Part shown: positions 11,483-23,228 of the stretch, piece after piece
Position numbering within the stretch: the stretch's first letter is position 1
How the letters are laid out: every line of letters starts with the position of its first letter
Source of the DNA: Entomortierella parvispora
Taxonomy: Eukaryota; Mortierellomycota; Mortierellomycetes; Mortierellales; Mortierellaceae
DNA length: 64,000 nucleotides
Direction of reading: 5' to 3'
Assembly (NCBI GenBank): GCA_963573315.1
Contig: OY752145.1
Span: 992,001-1,056,000 of the forward strand
Translations under genes and position numbers: made by a program
The notes under the pieces: model-generated
Told to the model about the DNA's origin: nothing
Seen by the model: only the letters and a program-made list of their open reading frames with translations
Database searches by the model: none

Positions 11483-13491
11483 ATGTACAAGATCCTGGTT
11501 GGCCATGCCGTGCAAGGATCCCGTAATCACTCGATCCAAAAGACTTCATTCTACTCTTGCGCAACGTCATTAGGACGTTCATTCCATGCGGGATCATGGG
11601 TCGTACGAGCACAGGATAGCGACGATAATGCCCACAAGGTGGTCGATGGTTGGGAACGAACCGTCGACGGTCTACCCGATTATACAGCCGAACCTAGAGG
11701 AAGAGCCAAAGGTGTAGAATGGAAACTACGGGCCAAGGTAGACAAGACACCACCACCATGACCCGCAGCGGATCCATGTTTCCTGGACACATTTCTTTGT
11801 TTTTTATTTGTTCGATCCAATGTTCTGATCAATCTTTTTATTTTATTGTCAAATATGTTTTTCGTGAACAGGGAAGAAACTTTGTGGACTTTTGCAGGAT
11901 CAAAGTGTCAGGAGGACAAGGAGGCGATGGATGCGTTTCCTTTCATCGCGAGAAATTCATTGCCTTTGGACAACCCAACGGCGGTAACGGAGGACGAGGT
12001 GGGAACGTGATCTTTGAGGCGTCCTCGAACGAAACGTCTTTGCAACATATCCCCCACACCGCCTCTGCACCACGCGGCGTTCACGGTAAAGGATCATTGA
12101 TGCACGGACATGCCGGCAAGGATCTCATCATCAAGATCCCCATGGGCACCATCATTCGAGAGGTTCCATCACCCGAAAAGGAAAAGGCAGATCTAGATGA
12201 AGAAACAGGCGAAGGCGAAGGAGGACAAGAAGCTGGGGTGTTCCATAAATCTCTAGAATTGGGAGAGACTGAAGCCAAAGATCGGGAAATGTCTAAACGT
12301 TGGGTCCTGTATCCTCGTCTTGCCAACTCGCTCTCGGCCTTGCCCGAGGGCAAAGTCAATTATTTTGAAGAGGCCCAGGCTTGGGTTGCGGAGGAGGATC
12401 GGATCGTGGAGGCTCGACGGGCCGCCATGAGTTTAAAGCCCTTGCTGTTGGACGTGAACGAGTTTACAGAGGACAAGACACAATTCCTGGTGGGCCGTGG
12501 TGGTGGAGGCGGTTATGGTAACCCACATTTCCTGACGACCCAGAACCGAGCTCCCAAATACGCGACCCGAGGTCGAGAAGGTCAGACGCGTTGGTTGACC
12601 TTGGAACTCAAGACCATTGCGGATGCAGGTTTAGTGGGCCTGCCAAATGCGGGAAAATCTACTTTTTTGCAGGCCGTCTCGAACGCCCATCCAGCCATCG
12701 CGCCTTATCCGTTCACGACCTTGAACCCTTACATTGGCACTGTCGACTTTTCGGATTCCTACCAGGTCAAGGTGGCAGATATTCCAGGATTGATCCGAGG
12801 CGCTCATAGAAACGTCGGCTTGGGTCATTCGTTCTTGAGACATGTGGAGCGATCCAAGGTGTTGGTCTATGTGATTGATATCGCGGCAGAATTCGGTGTC
12901 AAGCGACAAGTCAAAGGAGTGGATGATTGGACACCCGATGAGGACTTTGAGGAGGAAGATAAAACACAGAAACAGCAACAGGTGGATCCCACTGCTATCA
13001 ACGCCGAGTACAGTCAGCCGTTTGAGGATTGGAAGACACTTTTGGATGAATTGGAAGCCTATCAACCCGGTCTGACTCGAAGACCGTCCATGATCATTGC
13101 CAACAAGGCTGATGTGACCGAGGTTGCGCCCAAGAACTTGGCTCTATTTTCGAAACTGGTCCATGAGGAATGGGCTCGTCGACGAGTAGCCGCTTCAGAG
13201 GCAGATCAACAGGCCGGCGTCTCCAAGGCGGACTCGGCCACTCTGGCCTCTGCAGCCTCGATCCAGATCGTGCCTGTCTCGGCAAAATACAAAAAGAACA
13301 TCGTCAAAGTGACGACACTCCTCCGCCAGATTGTGGAACAGGAAAAGGCAAAAGAGAACGACGCCCTCGCTCGTAAACAGCAGCGAGAACAGGATGAGCT
13401 GGAAGAGGAACTGGCCTTCAAGAAGACTCGCCGAAACATTTTGTCCAAGGCACCATCAAATCAAAACGTCAATAGCAATACCGAAGCATAA
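11483..13491 (+). CDS. MTG2: Mitochondrial Obg-family GTPase (Mtg2/GTPBP5)
   Basis: Exons 11483-11737 and 11872-13491, phase 0, 134-bp intron; 624 aa. Mtg2 acts in assembly of the mitochondrial large ribosomal subunit. The N-terminus is basic, Ser-rich and nearly acid-free, as in a mitochondrial presequence. The glycine-rich Obg domain begins at GRNFVDFCRIKVSGGQGGDG. The G domain follows with P-loop GLPNAGKST (about residues 340-348), DIPGLIRGAHRNVGLGHSFL (G3/switch II), NKAD (G4) and VSAKYKKN (G5). Unusual for the family, about 85 charged residues (about 185-272) interrupt the Obg domain, and a second acidic insertion lies between G3 and G4. The C-terminus is a Lys/Glu-rich helix. Convergent with NVJ2, with 120 bp between stops. 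Confidence 0.93.
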
Positions 13492-13611
13492 AGTCAATGT
13501 AGTATTGAACCAAAAAGCAACTAATATTACAAGTTCAAAAACATGACATCTAAGGGGTAGGGGTAGCGGCAGCGGTTGGCAACACGTATTGGTATCAAAC
13601 TATGAAAGTCC

Positions 13612-15325
13612 TCAAAGTGATCGCGGGAGAAACTCTTGCGGATCGTATTGTAGCTGCTGTTCTTGTGGTTGATGTAGCAGCAGTTGCTCTTGCGCTCGCG
13701 CCTCCTCCGACATTTGCGAGTCCACAGCGATCGCAGGGTTGAGTGGGATCTGCGACGAGGGATGCTCTGTATAAATATTAGAAGGCGTGGGTGAAGTTGA
13801 GGACGATTGTGAAGAAGATGAGGTCGGTGTCACCACAATTGGTCCTTTTTCTTTCTTCTTGTGCTTCAAGGACGACAGGATATTACGGAAAGTGCTCGAA
13901 TGGTGGTTCCCATTCGTCGGCGTGGTCGCCGTAGAGGAAGACTCTCGACCGCTACCACTTGCATTACCCGAGTTAGACATGGACGAGGACGCTGTCGAAG
14001 CCAATGAGAATGAATCGCTGTTGTCTCGGGTTCTGCCTCCTGCACTGCTACTTTGACTGCTCGACTCTGCAATTCCAAACGAGGGAGGTATCGAGTTTGT
14101 AATCAAAGACAACGGTGGCTGAGTCAATGGGGGAGGGCTAGACGGCGACCGTGACCGAGAAGGGGATGGCAGTGGAGATGGGGCCAGGGGTGCTTGAGGG
14201 AACTGAGCGATCCGAGGGGAGTGAGCAGGAGACCCGGCACTGATGTAAGGGTCGACCTCATGTCTCGAAAACTCTCTCCGCAAAGGGGACGCAGGAGACA
14301 CCCCAAGGCCATGGACATGAAAACTGGGGAAGTGAAACCCGCTTCCACCGCCATTGCCATTACCGTTGCTAAGGGTTTGAGAGCTGGATAATACGGGAGG
14401 ATGGTTGATTGAGTGCCTCCTGGGTCGACTAGGCACCCTGATGAGACCAGACGTGGATCCATAAGGAGCTACACCATTTTCTACGAGGTAACGGTCAACT
14501 CTCACGTTAGAGGTGGGATATGGTTGTTGACGCAGAGGCAGTCTTTCGGGAATATATTGTTGTAGCTGTGGTAGCGGCTGATGATAGTCCTCTGTTGACA
14601 TAAGGATGAAATCGCAATAAAATATTTCAGATCCACGGGTCTTCTTCGATCTCACTCAGACTTGTACTCATCCCTTTTTGACGTATTTTCCGAGAAGTAG
14701 AGCTCATGATCGGGGTTCTTACCTTGAGGCGTATCATCTCTTCTTGACAATCCCTCCGTAGTCAGGGGAGGAAAGCCTATACTGCTTTGGTTCAAATGTG
14801 GAGACGGTTTTTGCAACACAATCTGAGGCGCAACATGGACAGTACGCACAATCCCTGGCTGACTAGGGTCTACTGGATCACGGGTGTCTCCAGAAGTATT
14901 ATGAGAGCCTACAGGAACAAAAGGTCCTGGCAACATTCCATTCGGAAATTGCTCATCTTCTCGACGTTCGATCCTGATCGTTTGAGAAGTAATTGACAAG
15001 ACGGCCAATGGTTGTCCACCACCGTTGCTCTGAGGAGGCTCATGACCATTGATTCTCTGAGTCCCGTCTGTGTACACACCGTGCTGACTCGAGCTCTCCG
15101 ATGTCACCGGTTTTCCTGGCTCCATCTGTTGCTGTTGACGCAATCGAAGAACCTCGTGCAAATCCCCCGATGGTATTTGAAGATCTTCTCTGGAGGATGC
15201 ACTGCCGCCATGAGATCTGTTGCGAAGTTTCCGAAGAGCCGTGCCAAACTTTGGACTGATGTTTAATATATGGTGATGATGGCTTTGGGGGGTAGTTGGC
15301 GATTTGTTGATGTTGTTGCTGTTAC

Positions 15326-15383
<58 letters not shown>

Positions 15384-18300
15384 CCCGCTGCTGACCTGGT
15401 CTGGAGAATCATCTCCAAATAAACTGGACGCGTAGACCGAGGGAACAGGCGAACCCTCACGCCTTTCAGGCATGAGCTCGTACTCCTCATAGCCCAATAG
15501 TCCTGATCCATCCTGGGAGGTTGCTCCCATCTCATGCTCACTTGTAAAGGCCGAAGTCGTCAAATTGGGAGTTGATTCGAATTTTTGCCGGAAATGAGGA
15601 AGATATGCATTCGAAAGTTCACCAGATGGTTGGCCGTTGCTCAAGGGATGAAGATGGCCGTTATACAACATTCCGTCCACCATCTGCTGGTGTTCATCCT
15701 CTTCCATGAGGATCGACCCATTGTCGTCTCCACCTTGTCCATACTGGCCAAGGACATCTGTTGAATTGTTGTTAGGCAACTGAAACGACGATCCAGAGTG
15801 AGATCCCTTTGTGTGTTTTTTGCGGAAACCCTGAAACATTCTACTCAGTGAAAACTTGTCCGATTTTGCGGATGGCGAATAGATGGAGTTTCCAGATGCG
15901 TCCAAGGTCGGCTGGTTACTGTTGCCCAACAATGTCTGTCCCGAGTTGTCTGTCCATCGAGTGGTGCCAGTGTGGGTAGAGCCAGTGTCGCCAGAGTCCT
16001 TGGAATGCACAGAAACCTTGTCCCCGTCCGTGCCATTTTTGTCCCCATTCTTGTTGTGTTTTAGCTTTCGCTTCTCCTTGTTGCTCAGACTCTTTCCTCC
16101 CTCTGGTGGTGAAGGCTCGTATTCGTGGATACCATAATGGGACCAATGCTCCTCCATTGTACGGACATTATCCATGCCCTGGGGCTGAAACGGCATGGAG
16201 GTCGAGGTCTGAAGGGATGAACCAGTTGTAAAAGACAAAGGCACCCCACGGTCAAGAGACCCTCGCCGATTGTGAATCGTCGAAGACTTTTGGTTGGCGG
16301 CAGCTTTCCGGTGCAAGAGTCTACTAGCGGCACTATTTCCTGTATGGCTACTGCCTCCCGATTCGTACCCAGGACTAGGTGAACCTACATCGTGGTCCAA
16401 AACAATGCCGCAACCTCCTGGAACGCGTAATGTTCTTGTGGATGGGAGAGCCTCGGGCGAATCAGAGACCGGGTCCAACCGAGGGACTCCAGGCGATCCT
16501 CCTTCGCGCATTGGATCCTCGTCTGGCGGGCTCATTCTTCTGTTTTGACTGTCGTACGTATAGTTCGTCTGCATTAATTCGTCCCCGAGAGAAGCGTGTG
16601 ATCGAGAGCCATTCGGGTTCTGGTACAAAGGCGCAGACATATACAGAGAGTCGGCTCGTTGTCGAAGTTCATGAGGAATCTCAATGGCTGTTCGAGGGCT
16701 ATTGTATACCGGATCTGTGACATCGATCGTTGCCGAGCGAGGTCCTGGGCTGTGGGATCGTTTCGGTTGCGCTTTTGCTCCTACGCGTTGCGCGGTAGCA
16801 GCTTCTCCTCCAGGTGGAATCTCTTCTCCAAAAATGCCACCAACGCCATTGGTGTCTGAAAATGGAATATCATCCATGTTGGGCAGCACCATGGTCTCAG
16901 CAATGGCCTCGAGCATCTTGTTCTCGATAGCTTTGATGATCAGATTGGAAGTAATATGCTTGTCCGAGACGACAGGCTCGATCTTCATTTCCACATGAGG
17001 CTTATGGTAAAAACCGTACCAGATCCTGTTGCAAGGTGGGGGCTTGATCCAGACCTGCACACGACCCTCCAGTCTTATCAACGTCATCACTAACACCAGG
17101 GACACCTTGATGGGCTGGATCTTTTTCGTTACTGTCACCACGGCCTCCGCTTCAACCTCGGCCCTGAATCCCCCTTGATAAAGCAAGCTCAAGTCCATGA
17201 TCATGTCGCCGTTGGGCTTGAGGGTTAGCAGCTTGGGTCGCGTGATCAGCGGAACGCCGTCTCCAAGATGCACAGACTTCATCCGCATGTCGTTCAGAAA
17301 ATTAGGCAGGCGTACTCGCGATAGCTTGTCCACCATCTTTTGAAAGACCATATCCTTAATCTGAGGGGTTTTGTACACGCCCAGAAAGATGCGCCCGAGA
17401 ATTGCATTTAACCAGGCTGCCTGGAACTGATGCTCGTTGGAATGGATTGTCCGAATCAGCGTATTCATCGCAGATTTGTCAAACAGCGTCGAGTCCTATT
17501 TTGAAGAAGGCCATGCCAGACTGTTAGAACCTCATCATTATTAACGCATATATTTTCATTCCACACGCCACCACTTGTTTGGCACTAACCCTCTTTGGAA
17601 TCTCGCGTAGGAATGACCGAGAGTGGGTCTTTAGTTTCGCACATCGGAGGAGTGTAAAGTAAAGATCCTCTTTATCCACACAACTGACCATCGACAGATA
17701 ATAGTCTTTGTTCGATAGACTTGTATCCGATCCTGCAGTGGGCCGCCTGCTATGGGTTGAGCTGGGGCTATATTTGAGCCAGATAGGATGTCTCTTTGAA
17801 AACACATGGCTGTCCTTTTGTTGACCTGGAACTGAGATCTGGTAGTTGGGCAAGGTGATCACTCCAAGGCATTCCTGCATCAATTCGTTTTCGTAAATAA
17901 ACATGGTCGCTCCCTTGACTACGCCGTACTTCGAGTCCTTGAAGCGTGCCTGGAGAACTGGGGGCAGACTTAAGTGAGGGTTCTGCGTGTCCAGATAAGT
18001 GAATCTAGGGTCCTGTGCCGCCGCTCCTGCGCCCATGGATCCGGCCACACCAGTCCCGAGTCCTGCTTCATCCAATGGTCCTCCTATCGTATGAGACCCT
18101 TTTCGGTTTCCAGAATGGCCATTCTTGTTCGAGTGCTTCTTGTTCTCCTTCTTGACCGAGGGCTCAATAATTCGATGGTCGACTTCGGGAATTCGTTTGA
18201 CAGAGATCCAACCTGCAAATTGATATTGTGGATCCAGGTGCTCTGGGTACAGTCCCGATCCGGGTAATCCATTGCCGCCATTGGGACTGCCTCCATGGCG

Positions 18301-18504
18301 CTGTCCGAGATATGATGCATATAGACTGGATGGCATATCATCTAGATCAAGCTCTTCTTCCCGTTCTAGGAGAGCCTGCTCCTCGAGCTTTTCCTGGCGC
18401 CGCTCTGCATAGGATTCAGAGTAATTGAAGAAGTAATAAAGACCAGCTAGAATGCTGAAGGGTATAAACAACAGGCCGCATAAAAAGCCATAGAAAAAGC
18501 CCAT
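13612..18504 (-). CDS. NVJ2: Nvj2/TEX2-type SMP-domain lipid-transfer protein
   Basis: Exons 18504-17590, 17495-14723, 14591-13612, introns 94 and 131 bp; 1555 aa. Nvj2/TEX2 proteins are ER-anchored and move lipids (ceramide in yeast) at organelle contact sites. Residues 1-27 are an N-terminal membrane segment (GFFYGFLCGLLFIPF...). A split PH-like domain follows (AGWISVKRIPEVDHR and GVVKGATMFIYEN...LKYSP). The SMP domain starts near residue 306, with AAWLNAILGRIFLG, LSRVRLPNFLND, LGDGVPLITRPKLL, and a tail at IENKMLEAIAETMVLPNMDD. The remaining 1,000 or so residues are disordered, rich in Ser, Gly and Pro, with a 19-20 residue Asn run. Yeast Nvj2 is about half this length, so the tail is a marked expansion. 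The third exon joins in frame (DDTPQ-E-DYHQPL), so the tail is not an artefact of a lost stop. Confidence 0.92.
15326..15383. repeat. TTG/AAC microsatellite coding for poly-Asn
   Basis: About 19 uninterrupted TTG triplets on the plus strand, read as AAC on the minus strand, encode the Asn run around residues 1005-1030 of the NVJ2 homologue. Confidence 0.95.
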
Positions 18505-20066
18505 GGCGATTGGAGGAGGACTATCGCCACTGTTGAGATTGAACGAGTGGGGCTTGGAAGGACGTCAAAAGCTGGATGACAATGATAGGGCTGTGCGTGG
18601 CGTAATGGACAAGAATCCACAGTGATGCTGTTGTTGTTGGGCGACAAGTGGATAGGAAGGACAAGAAATAGGGAGAGGTTAGCACACAGCGATCTGAGAG
18701 GTATCGAGTGGCAAAAGGATCGAGCACACACACACACAGGGGTCAGAAAGGGAAAAAAAATAACGAGAGAGGTGATCAGAGCATGTGAACAGGATGGTGA
18801 TATCGTTATTGTTGACAAGAGTTGGCTGACGGAGAGATACATCGAAAAAGGTTCTCTTTTGTTTTCGAGCAGCCTGAAGAAAGGAAAAGGAGGAAGAGGG
18901 GTGCGCGGTGGTGGTCACGGAACGAAGAAGATGAGCAGAGCAACAAGGGGGGTCTGGTCCATTCTGGCAGTCAGCCAACCAGCCAGCCGTTCGCATATCT
19001 CATGCATCGACATTACAGTGCAGTGCTTCGCAGCAAAGGAAGGAGAAAGGAAGATTGGGGGTGGTATCCGTGCTCTCTTAAATGGCACTGCAGAACGGCA
19101 CGGTATCATTCAAGTCCGTTCTTTTGGTGCTGGCTCTCGTTTGCAGCAACGTCGCATGAAACTTGGGGAATGCCGACGTTGGGTGCGCGTTTCTTTGAGG
19201 CAGAAGTGCTTGGTTCAACAGACGCAAGCGAGTGGGGCCGAGTGGATCCCTGGTCTTCATGAATATCTGATCCCGGCTCTCCTGATCAGATCATTGCCTT
19301 GCCTGGACGATAGATCCTCTTACACTGAAGCCCGAAACCTGTCTTTGACTGTGGTGGTGGCGTGCACGAAGTTTTTTTCTGGTCGTGTGTGTCTCGCGGA
19401 ATGGGGACTTACACTGAGAGAGAGTCGCTTGAGATGAATTGTGGCGTTCTTGTTAGAATGAGGTAGACCAGTGGAGGGAGAATAAATAAGCAAGATGGCA
19501 GAGAAGTAAGGGAAATCAGCGGGTGATCGGGTCAATTGAATGAAACGGGCACGACGTGAAAAGTGTGAAAACGAGACAGCGAAAGAGGTAGAAAAGAAGG
19601 TTACGTTCAAAAGACGTCAGCGGAGGAGAGACATGAACGAAGAGAGAAGAAGAAGAGAAGGGGAGAGAAAGAGAAACAGAGAGTAAAGAATGAAACGGCA
19701 GGCAAAGGCAGGGGAAAGATGGGATGAGGAGAGAGGGAAGGAAAGAACGAAGAGGAGCAACTGAATGGAGGAATGCAGCAATGCAAAAGCGATGCAAAGC
19801 CCTTGACACCCCCGGCCATCCTACGCTCTCGTGTGGGAGAGCCAGCGCAGTCCGACTAGTTGGAATCCAGAGTAAATAATTTAGAGCAATATCATGACTG
19901 GTTTTAAAAAACAAGTCGCACTTCGCGGTGGCTTCGTATCATTGGATACTAGTTGCAATCGGCCAAATCACAGAAAGGCACCTCGGTCCTTTCTTTTCTT
20001 TTCCTTCTTTTTCTTCCCCCTCTCTCATCATCATCTTTTCTCCTCATCCTTACACCTGATCGCACC
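18505..20066. other. Divergent intergenic region between NVJ2 and the KKxx membrane protein gene
   Basis: Contains a short AC repeat (about 18726), GA-rich tracts and a CT-rich leader just before 20067. An open frame at 18622-19437 is long, but it has low coding quality and no domain. No RNA gene was recognised. Confidence 0.5.
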
Positions 20067-20609
20067 ATGCCCCGCGCCACCTTTGTCAACCAGGAGTTCT
20101 TCCTAGGCGTCCTCGCCGTCTATGGTGCCACCGTCGCTTTCAACCGCCACTTTCCCGATGCCGCGCTGATCGCGACCGAGGCGCACCCTGTCTCATATAT
20201 GGACACCTTCAAGGCCTCATCCGAGTCGGCCCTGACCCTCTACGCCGCCCACTTGGCTGTTGACATTGTTCGCGTCATGGCCCTTGCCATCCTCGAGTCG
20301 ACCGCATTCTCGTTTGCCTTCATTGATGATGTCTTTGAGCCCTTCTCGTACATGTTCATGGTCTTCTCCTTGGTCATGGTCACCAAGGATGTCCTGATGC
20401 TCGGTGTCCTCTACTCATTCCCCGTCTACAACGAGATCGCCTCGGCCAAGGTTGCGGAATTGATGCCCCTTTCCGTCATGATGGAGCAAGGATTGATGCT
20501 TGCCGGCGCCCTCTCTCTGGCCCGTGGTCTTTACACCTGGACCTACAAAATTGGTCGGGATAAGCGTCAAGTCATCACAAAGGAGGGAAACACCAAGAAG
20601 GAGCAGTAA
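20067..20609 (+). CDS. Small polytopic membrane protein with C-terminal KKxx motif, unknown family
   Basis: Single exon, 180 aa. I do not recognise the family. About four hydrophobic segments are visible: EFFLGVLAVYGATVAF near the N-terminus; a long stretch from LTLYAAHLAVDIVRVM to FSFAFIDD; MFMVFSLVMVTKDVLMLGVLY; and GLMLAGALSLARGLYTW. The hydrophilic tail ends K-K-E-Q, a canonical dilysine COPI retrieval signal if the tail is cytosolic, so the protein probably cycles in the ER/early Golgi. Codon use is strongly biased to C-ending codons (GTC, CTC, GCC), as in highly expressed fungal genes. The start follows a CT-rich leader and the context CACC-ATG. Neighbours give no hint of function. Confidence 0.8.
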   Translation: MPRATFVNQEFFLGVLAVYGATVAFNRHFPDAALIATEAHPVSYMDTFKASSESALTLYAAHLAVDIVRVMALAILESTAFSFAFIDDVFEPFSYMFMVFSLVMVTKDVLMLGVLYSFPVYNEIASAKVAELMPLSVMMEQGLMLAGALSLARGLYTWTYKIGRDKRQVITKEGNTKKEQ

Positions 20610-21036
20610 AAAGCTAGACATTCCAGGGTCAGGAGGCATTAGGAATCGAAGCATGGGATCCAAGAAGTAAAAAGGATTGATCAAGAGTAGGAAGGACAAC
20701 TCTCTTACCCCTATCTCAGATTCGCTTACTTTTCGTTTTCTGTACAAACAACCCCTTGATTCCGGCACCCTTTTATCGATACAGCCCTATGCGTTCCGTA
20801 AACCCTGGATATTTTATCAGTCACTGCTTTTTCACCTGTACATATCATAATAAGACTTTCATATCATTGCAGAACACGTTTGGAAACGACATGGAATTGG
20901 AAAACTGTGACCTGATATCGGTCGTTTCGAAGGTGATTTGACTGGGCATTTTATTATTGAATAGTGTGTAGGAGATGAAGATCAACACTCTCCTCCTACG
21001 CTGTACCTGCAGCAAGGAGTTGATGAATGAATGATA
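20610..21036. other. Convergent 3' flanks
   Basis: Shared 3' region of the KKxx protein gene (plus) and the tail-anchored protein gene (minus). No feature of its own was seen. Confidence 0.5.
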
Positions 21037-21884
21037 TCAGAGCGACTGGAGCAACCTCAAGGCAGAGCCCCGATCTGACCTGTAGCCTTTTCTGGAAGCA
21101 TAGACTTGGCTCTTGTCGATAAAAGTCAGCGCCACAGCAGCTGTTGCTGTTGCAACAGAAGAGCAAAACCATCTGGCGACCGGCGCGATTGTTGCTGCTG
21201 CAGTTGTACCGACGTTTGGCATTGGCAAGGGGGAGATATAGCCACTGCGGACCCCAAAAGGCGGTAGATTGTCATCCACGATCGCTTCTGGACTCTGCGC
21301 CAACTGATGGTGAGGTTGGTCTTGTGCTTGACTCGACTGTTCCAGCTGCCTGATTCGTTGCTGGTACTCAAAGACCTCGTCCCATAGTCGGTCGATGCTC
21401 TTTCTGGGACCTGGTCATAGCAAACAGTCATTATTAGACTTTCAAAGGAGCACATGCCGCCACTTCAGCAACAACAGCAGCAGTAGCAGCAGCAATAAAC
21501 ACTTGTTGTGTTTGTAATTATCTTCTTGAAAGTCTTACCAGGGTCAACAATCTCCCATTCATCGCCTCGAGGAGAAGAGACGCTTGTACCATAGGGTGAG
21601 AATGTGTATTCGTCACTGAGAGACCCATCGCTGCCATAGTTTTTGGGGTGGAGCCAATTGAACTGCCTCAGTCGAGCTTCGCTAATGCCTGTATCGTGAA
21701 ACGACTGAAGATGTTCAGGTAGTGGCGAGACATCATCAGGGTCTCCGTCGAGAAAGATCCCAGAGGTTGATGGCTCGATCGGTGTTGCTACTGCCGCACT
21801 GGGTATCGATATGGGTTTAACAAGATCAAAGTAAGATGTGATGCCACTGGAACCAGAGACAGGAAACGTGTGTGAAAACGTCAT
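21037..21884 (-). CDS. Predicted tail-anchored protein with a WxxV (LIR/AIM-like) motif, unknown family
   Basis: Exons 21884-21539 and 21410-21037, phase 1, 128-bp intron with a GTAAGA donor; 239 aa. No family was recognised. The N-terminal half is acidic and Ser/Pro-rich. At residues 108-114 it reads D-E-W-E-I-V-D, which fits the Atg8-binding consensus [W/F/Y]-x-x-[L/I/V] flanked by acidic residues. After the intron comes a short coiled coil (KSIDRLWDEVFEYQQRIRQLEQ). A Pro/Gly linker follows, then one hydrophobic helix (about TIAPVARWF...AAVALTFI), and a basic tail of about 25 residues (SRKGYRSDRG). This order, cytosolic motif then C-terminal anchor, is that of tail-anchored autophagy receptors such as BNIP3/NIX. 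That role is inference only. The open frame continues upstream of the chosen ATG, so a longer N-terminus is possible. Confidence 0.68.
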
Positions 21885-23228
21885 GTGTTTGCGTTGGATG
21901 TATAAGAGTGAGAGACGTGAGCGTTGGTGTTGGGAGTAGACGTGGAACTGAGGGGGATCAAAAGGCCAGTGTTTGTCACGAAGATATAGAGCCTGGACAA
22001 TGGACAGACAGGAAAGGGTGATGCTGACGATGAGTAAAAACGTATGTACAGTACAGTGTGGGAGGTGGCGAGGGTCTAAACAAAGTCGCTGGAATATCTT
22101 GCTGAGCGAGGCGCTTAAATAGAGATTGGGACCCAGGAAGGTCAGGAGAGGGCGAAGGCAGATAACAAACGACAAGACACAGGAGGGAATGTCGACCGCA
22201 AGAAGATCGATTGCTTGAGGGCGAATAGGACCAAGAGGAGGGCAGCAAACGTCGTCGTTCGGCATCGAAAACGCAGTTACCCGCCATCTGGGTCGCTCAA
22301 GACACCCCAACTGCCGTTGCAACAGTAACTGCATTTGGCACAGCAGGACGAGAGACCTCTTTTGGTTGCTACCGTGTCTCTTTTTTCGTGAGTCTGCATG
22401 CTTTTCTGCTGTTACTCTCTCTCTCCGCAGGCGAGCGAAGCGTTCTGGTTCGGCACCCGACCGAGGGTACATGCTTTTTTGCACTGTCCGGCCGGGGCAT
22501 GGTATATTGCTGACATGTACGTAACACCATGTTTCTTTCTCAGCGGGGTTACTTCACGTGGCTGACCAACAAGCTTTCCCTCTTCTTCTCCCCGACGATC
22601 TGCCTTGCCCTTCCCCTCGAACTTGATTCTCCTCTCATGACAGCTTTACCTTTGTGACGAAATTACAAGAAAAAAAGTGTCTGATTCCTATGGTGACGAT
22701 TGAGACGCAGCGCGACAAATTCTTCTGCCCTAATGAATCCTCTTGCAGGCCATTGGAGGAGGGGCATCAGAGCAGAAAACGGGAGAAAGTAACAACGACA
22801 ACCTCAAAACGCCTGTCCGTCATGATGATGAATCATGGAAAGGGACAAAAAGGAGTTACTCACAGCCCGTGTCCTTCGATCGTCTCTCTGCCTGCGCTCG
22901 ACGCCAAAGTTCAGCGATAAGAAACACCGCCTGGGATCTCGCTCACATGGCGTGCCTGGGTACATGGACAGTGCTTGATCCAAAATAGAAACATTCTCTT
23001 TTAGTAGACCACTGACTTCATGGGAGAGTGAGAGAGGAGGTCGACTCTGAGTCAACGCAAGTGGCGAGTCGGGTCCCTTGCTATTTATTTATTCTCTCAT
23101 CCTCCATCGTGCGGCGGGAGTGCACCCTCTCCCAAACCTATCCCTGTCTCTTTCATTCAAGACAATGATCAAGGATGACTCCTCATTTGTGATCCAATGT
23201 GACTCTGGAAGACGTCCAAGAGGATAGA
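21885..23228. other. Intergenic region, no confident gene
   Basis: Upstream flank of the tail-anchored protein gene. It contains one CACGTG (22555-22560) and a minus-strand open stretch (about 22804-23055) with a GTGAGTA donor-like site, but I could not assemble a gene from it. Confidence 0.45.

Noticed and set aside
18622-19437. 271-codon plus-strand open frame upstream of the KKxx protein gene
   Set aside because: No domain, irregular composition, no splice partners, and it lies in the NVJ2 promoter region.
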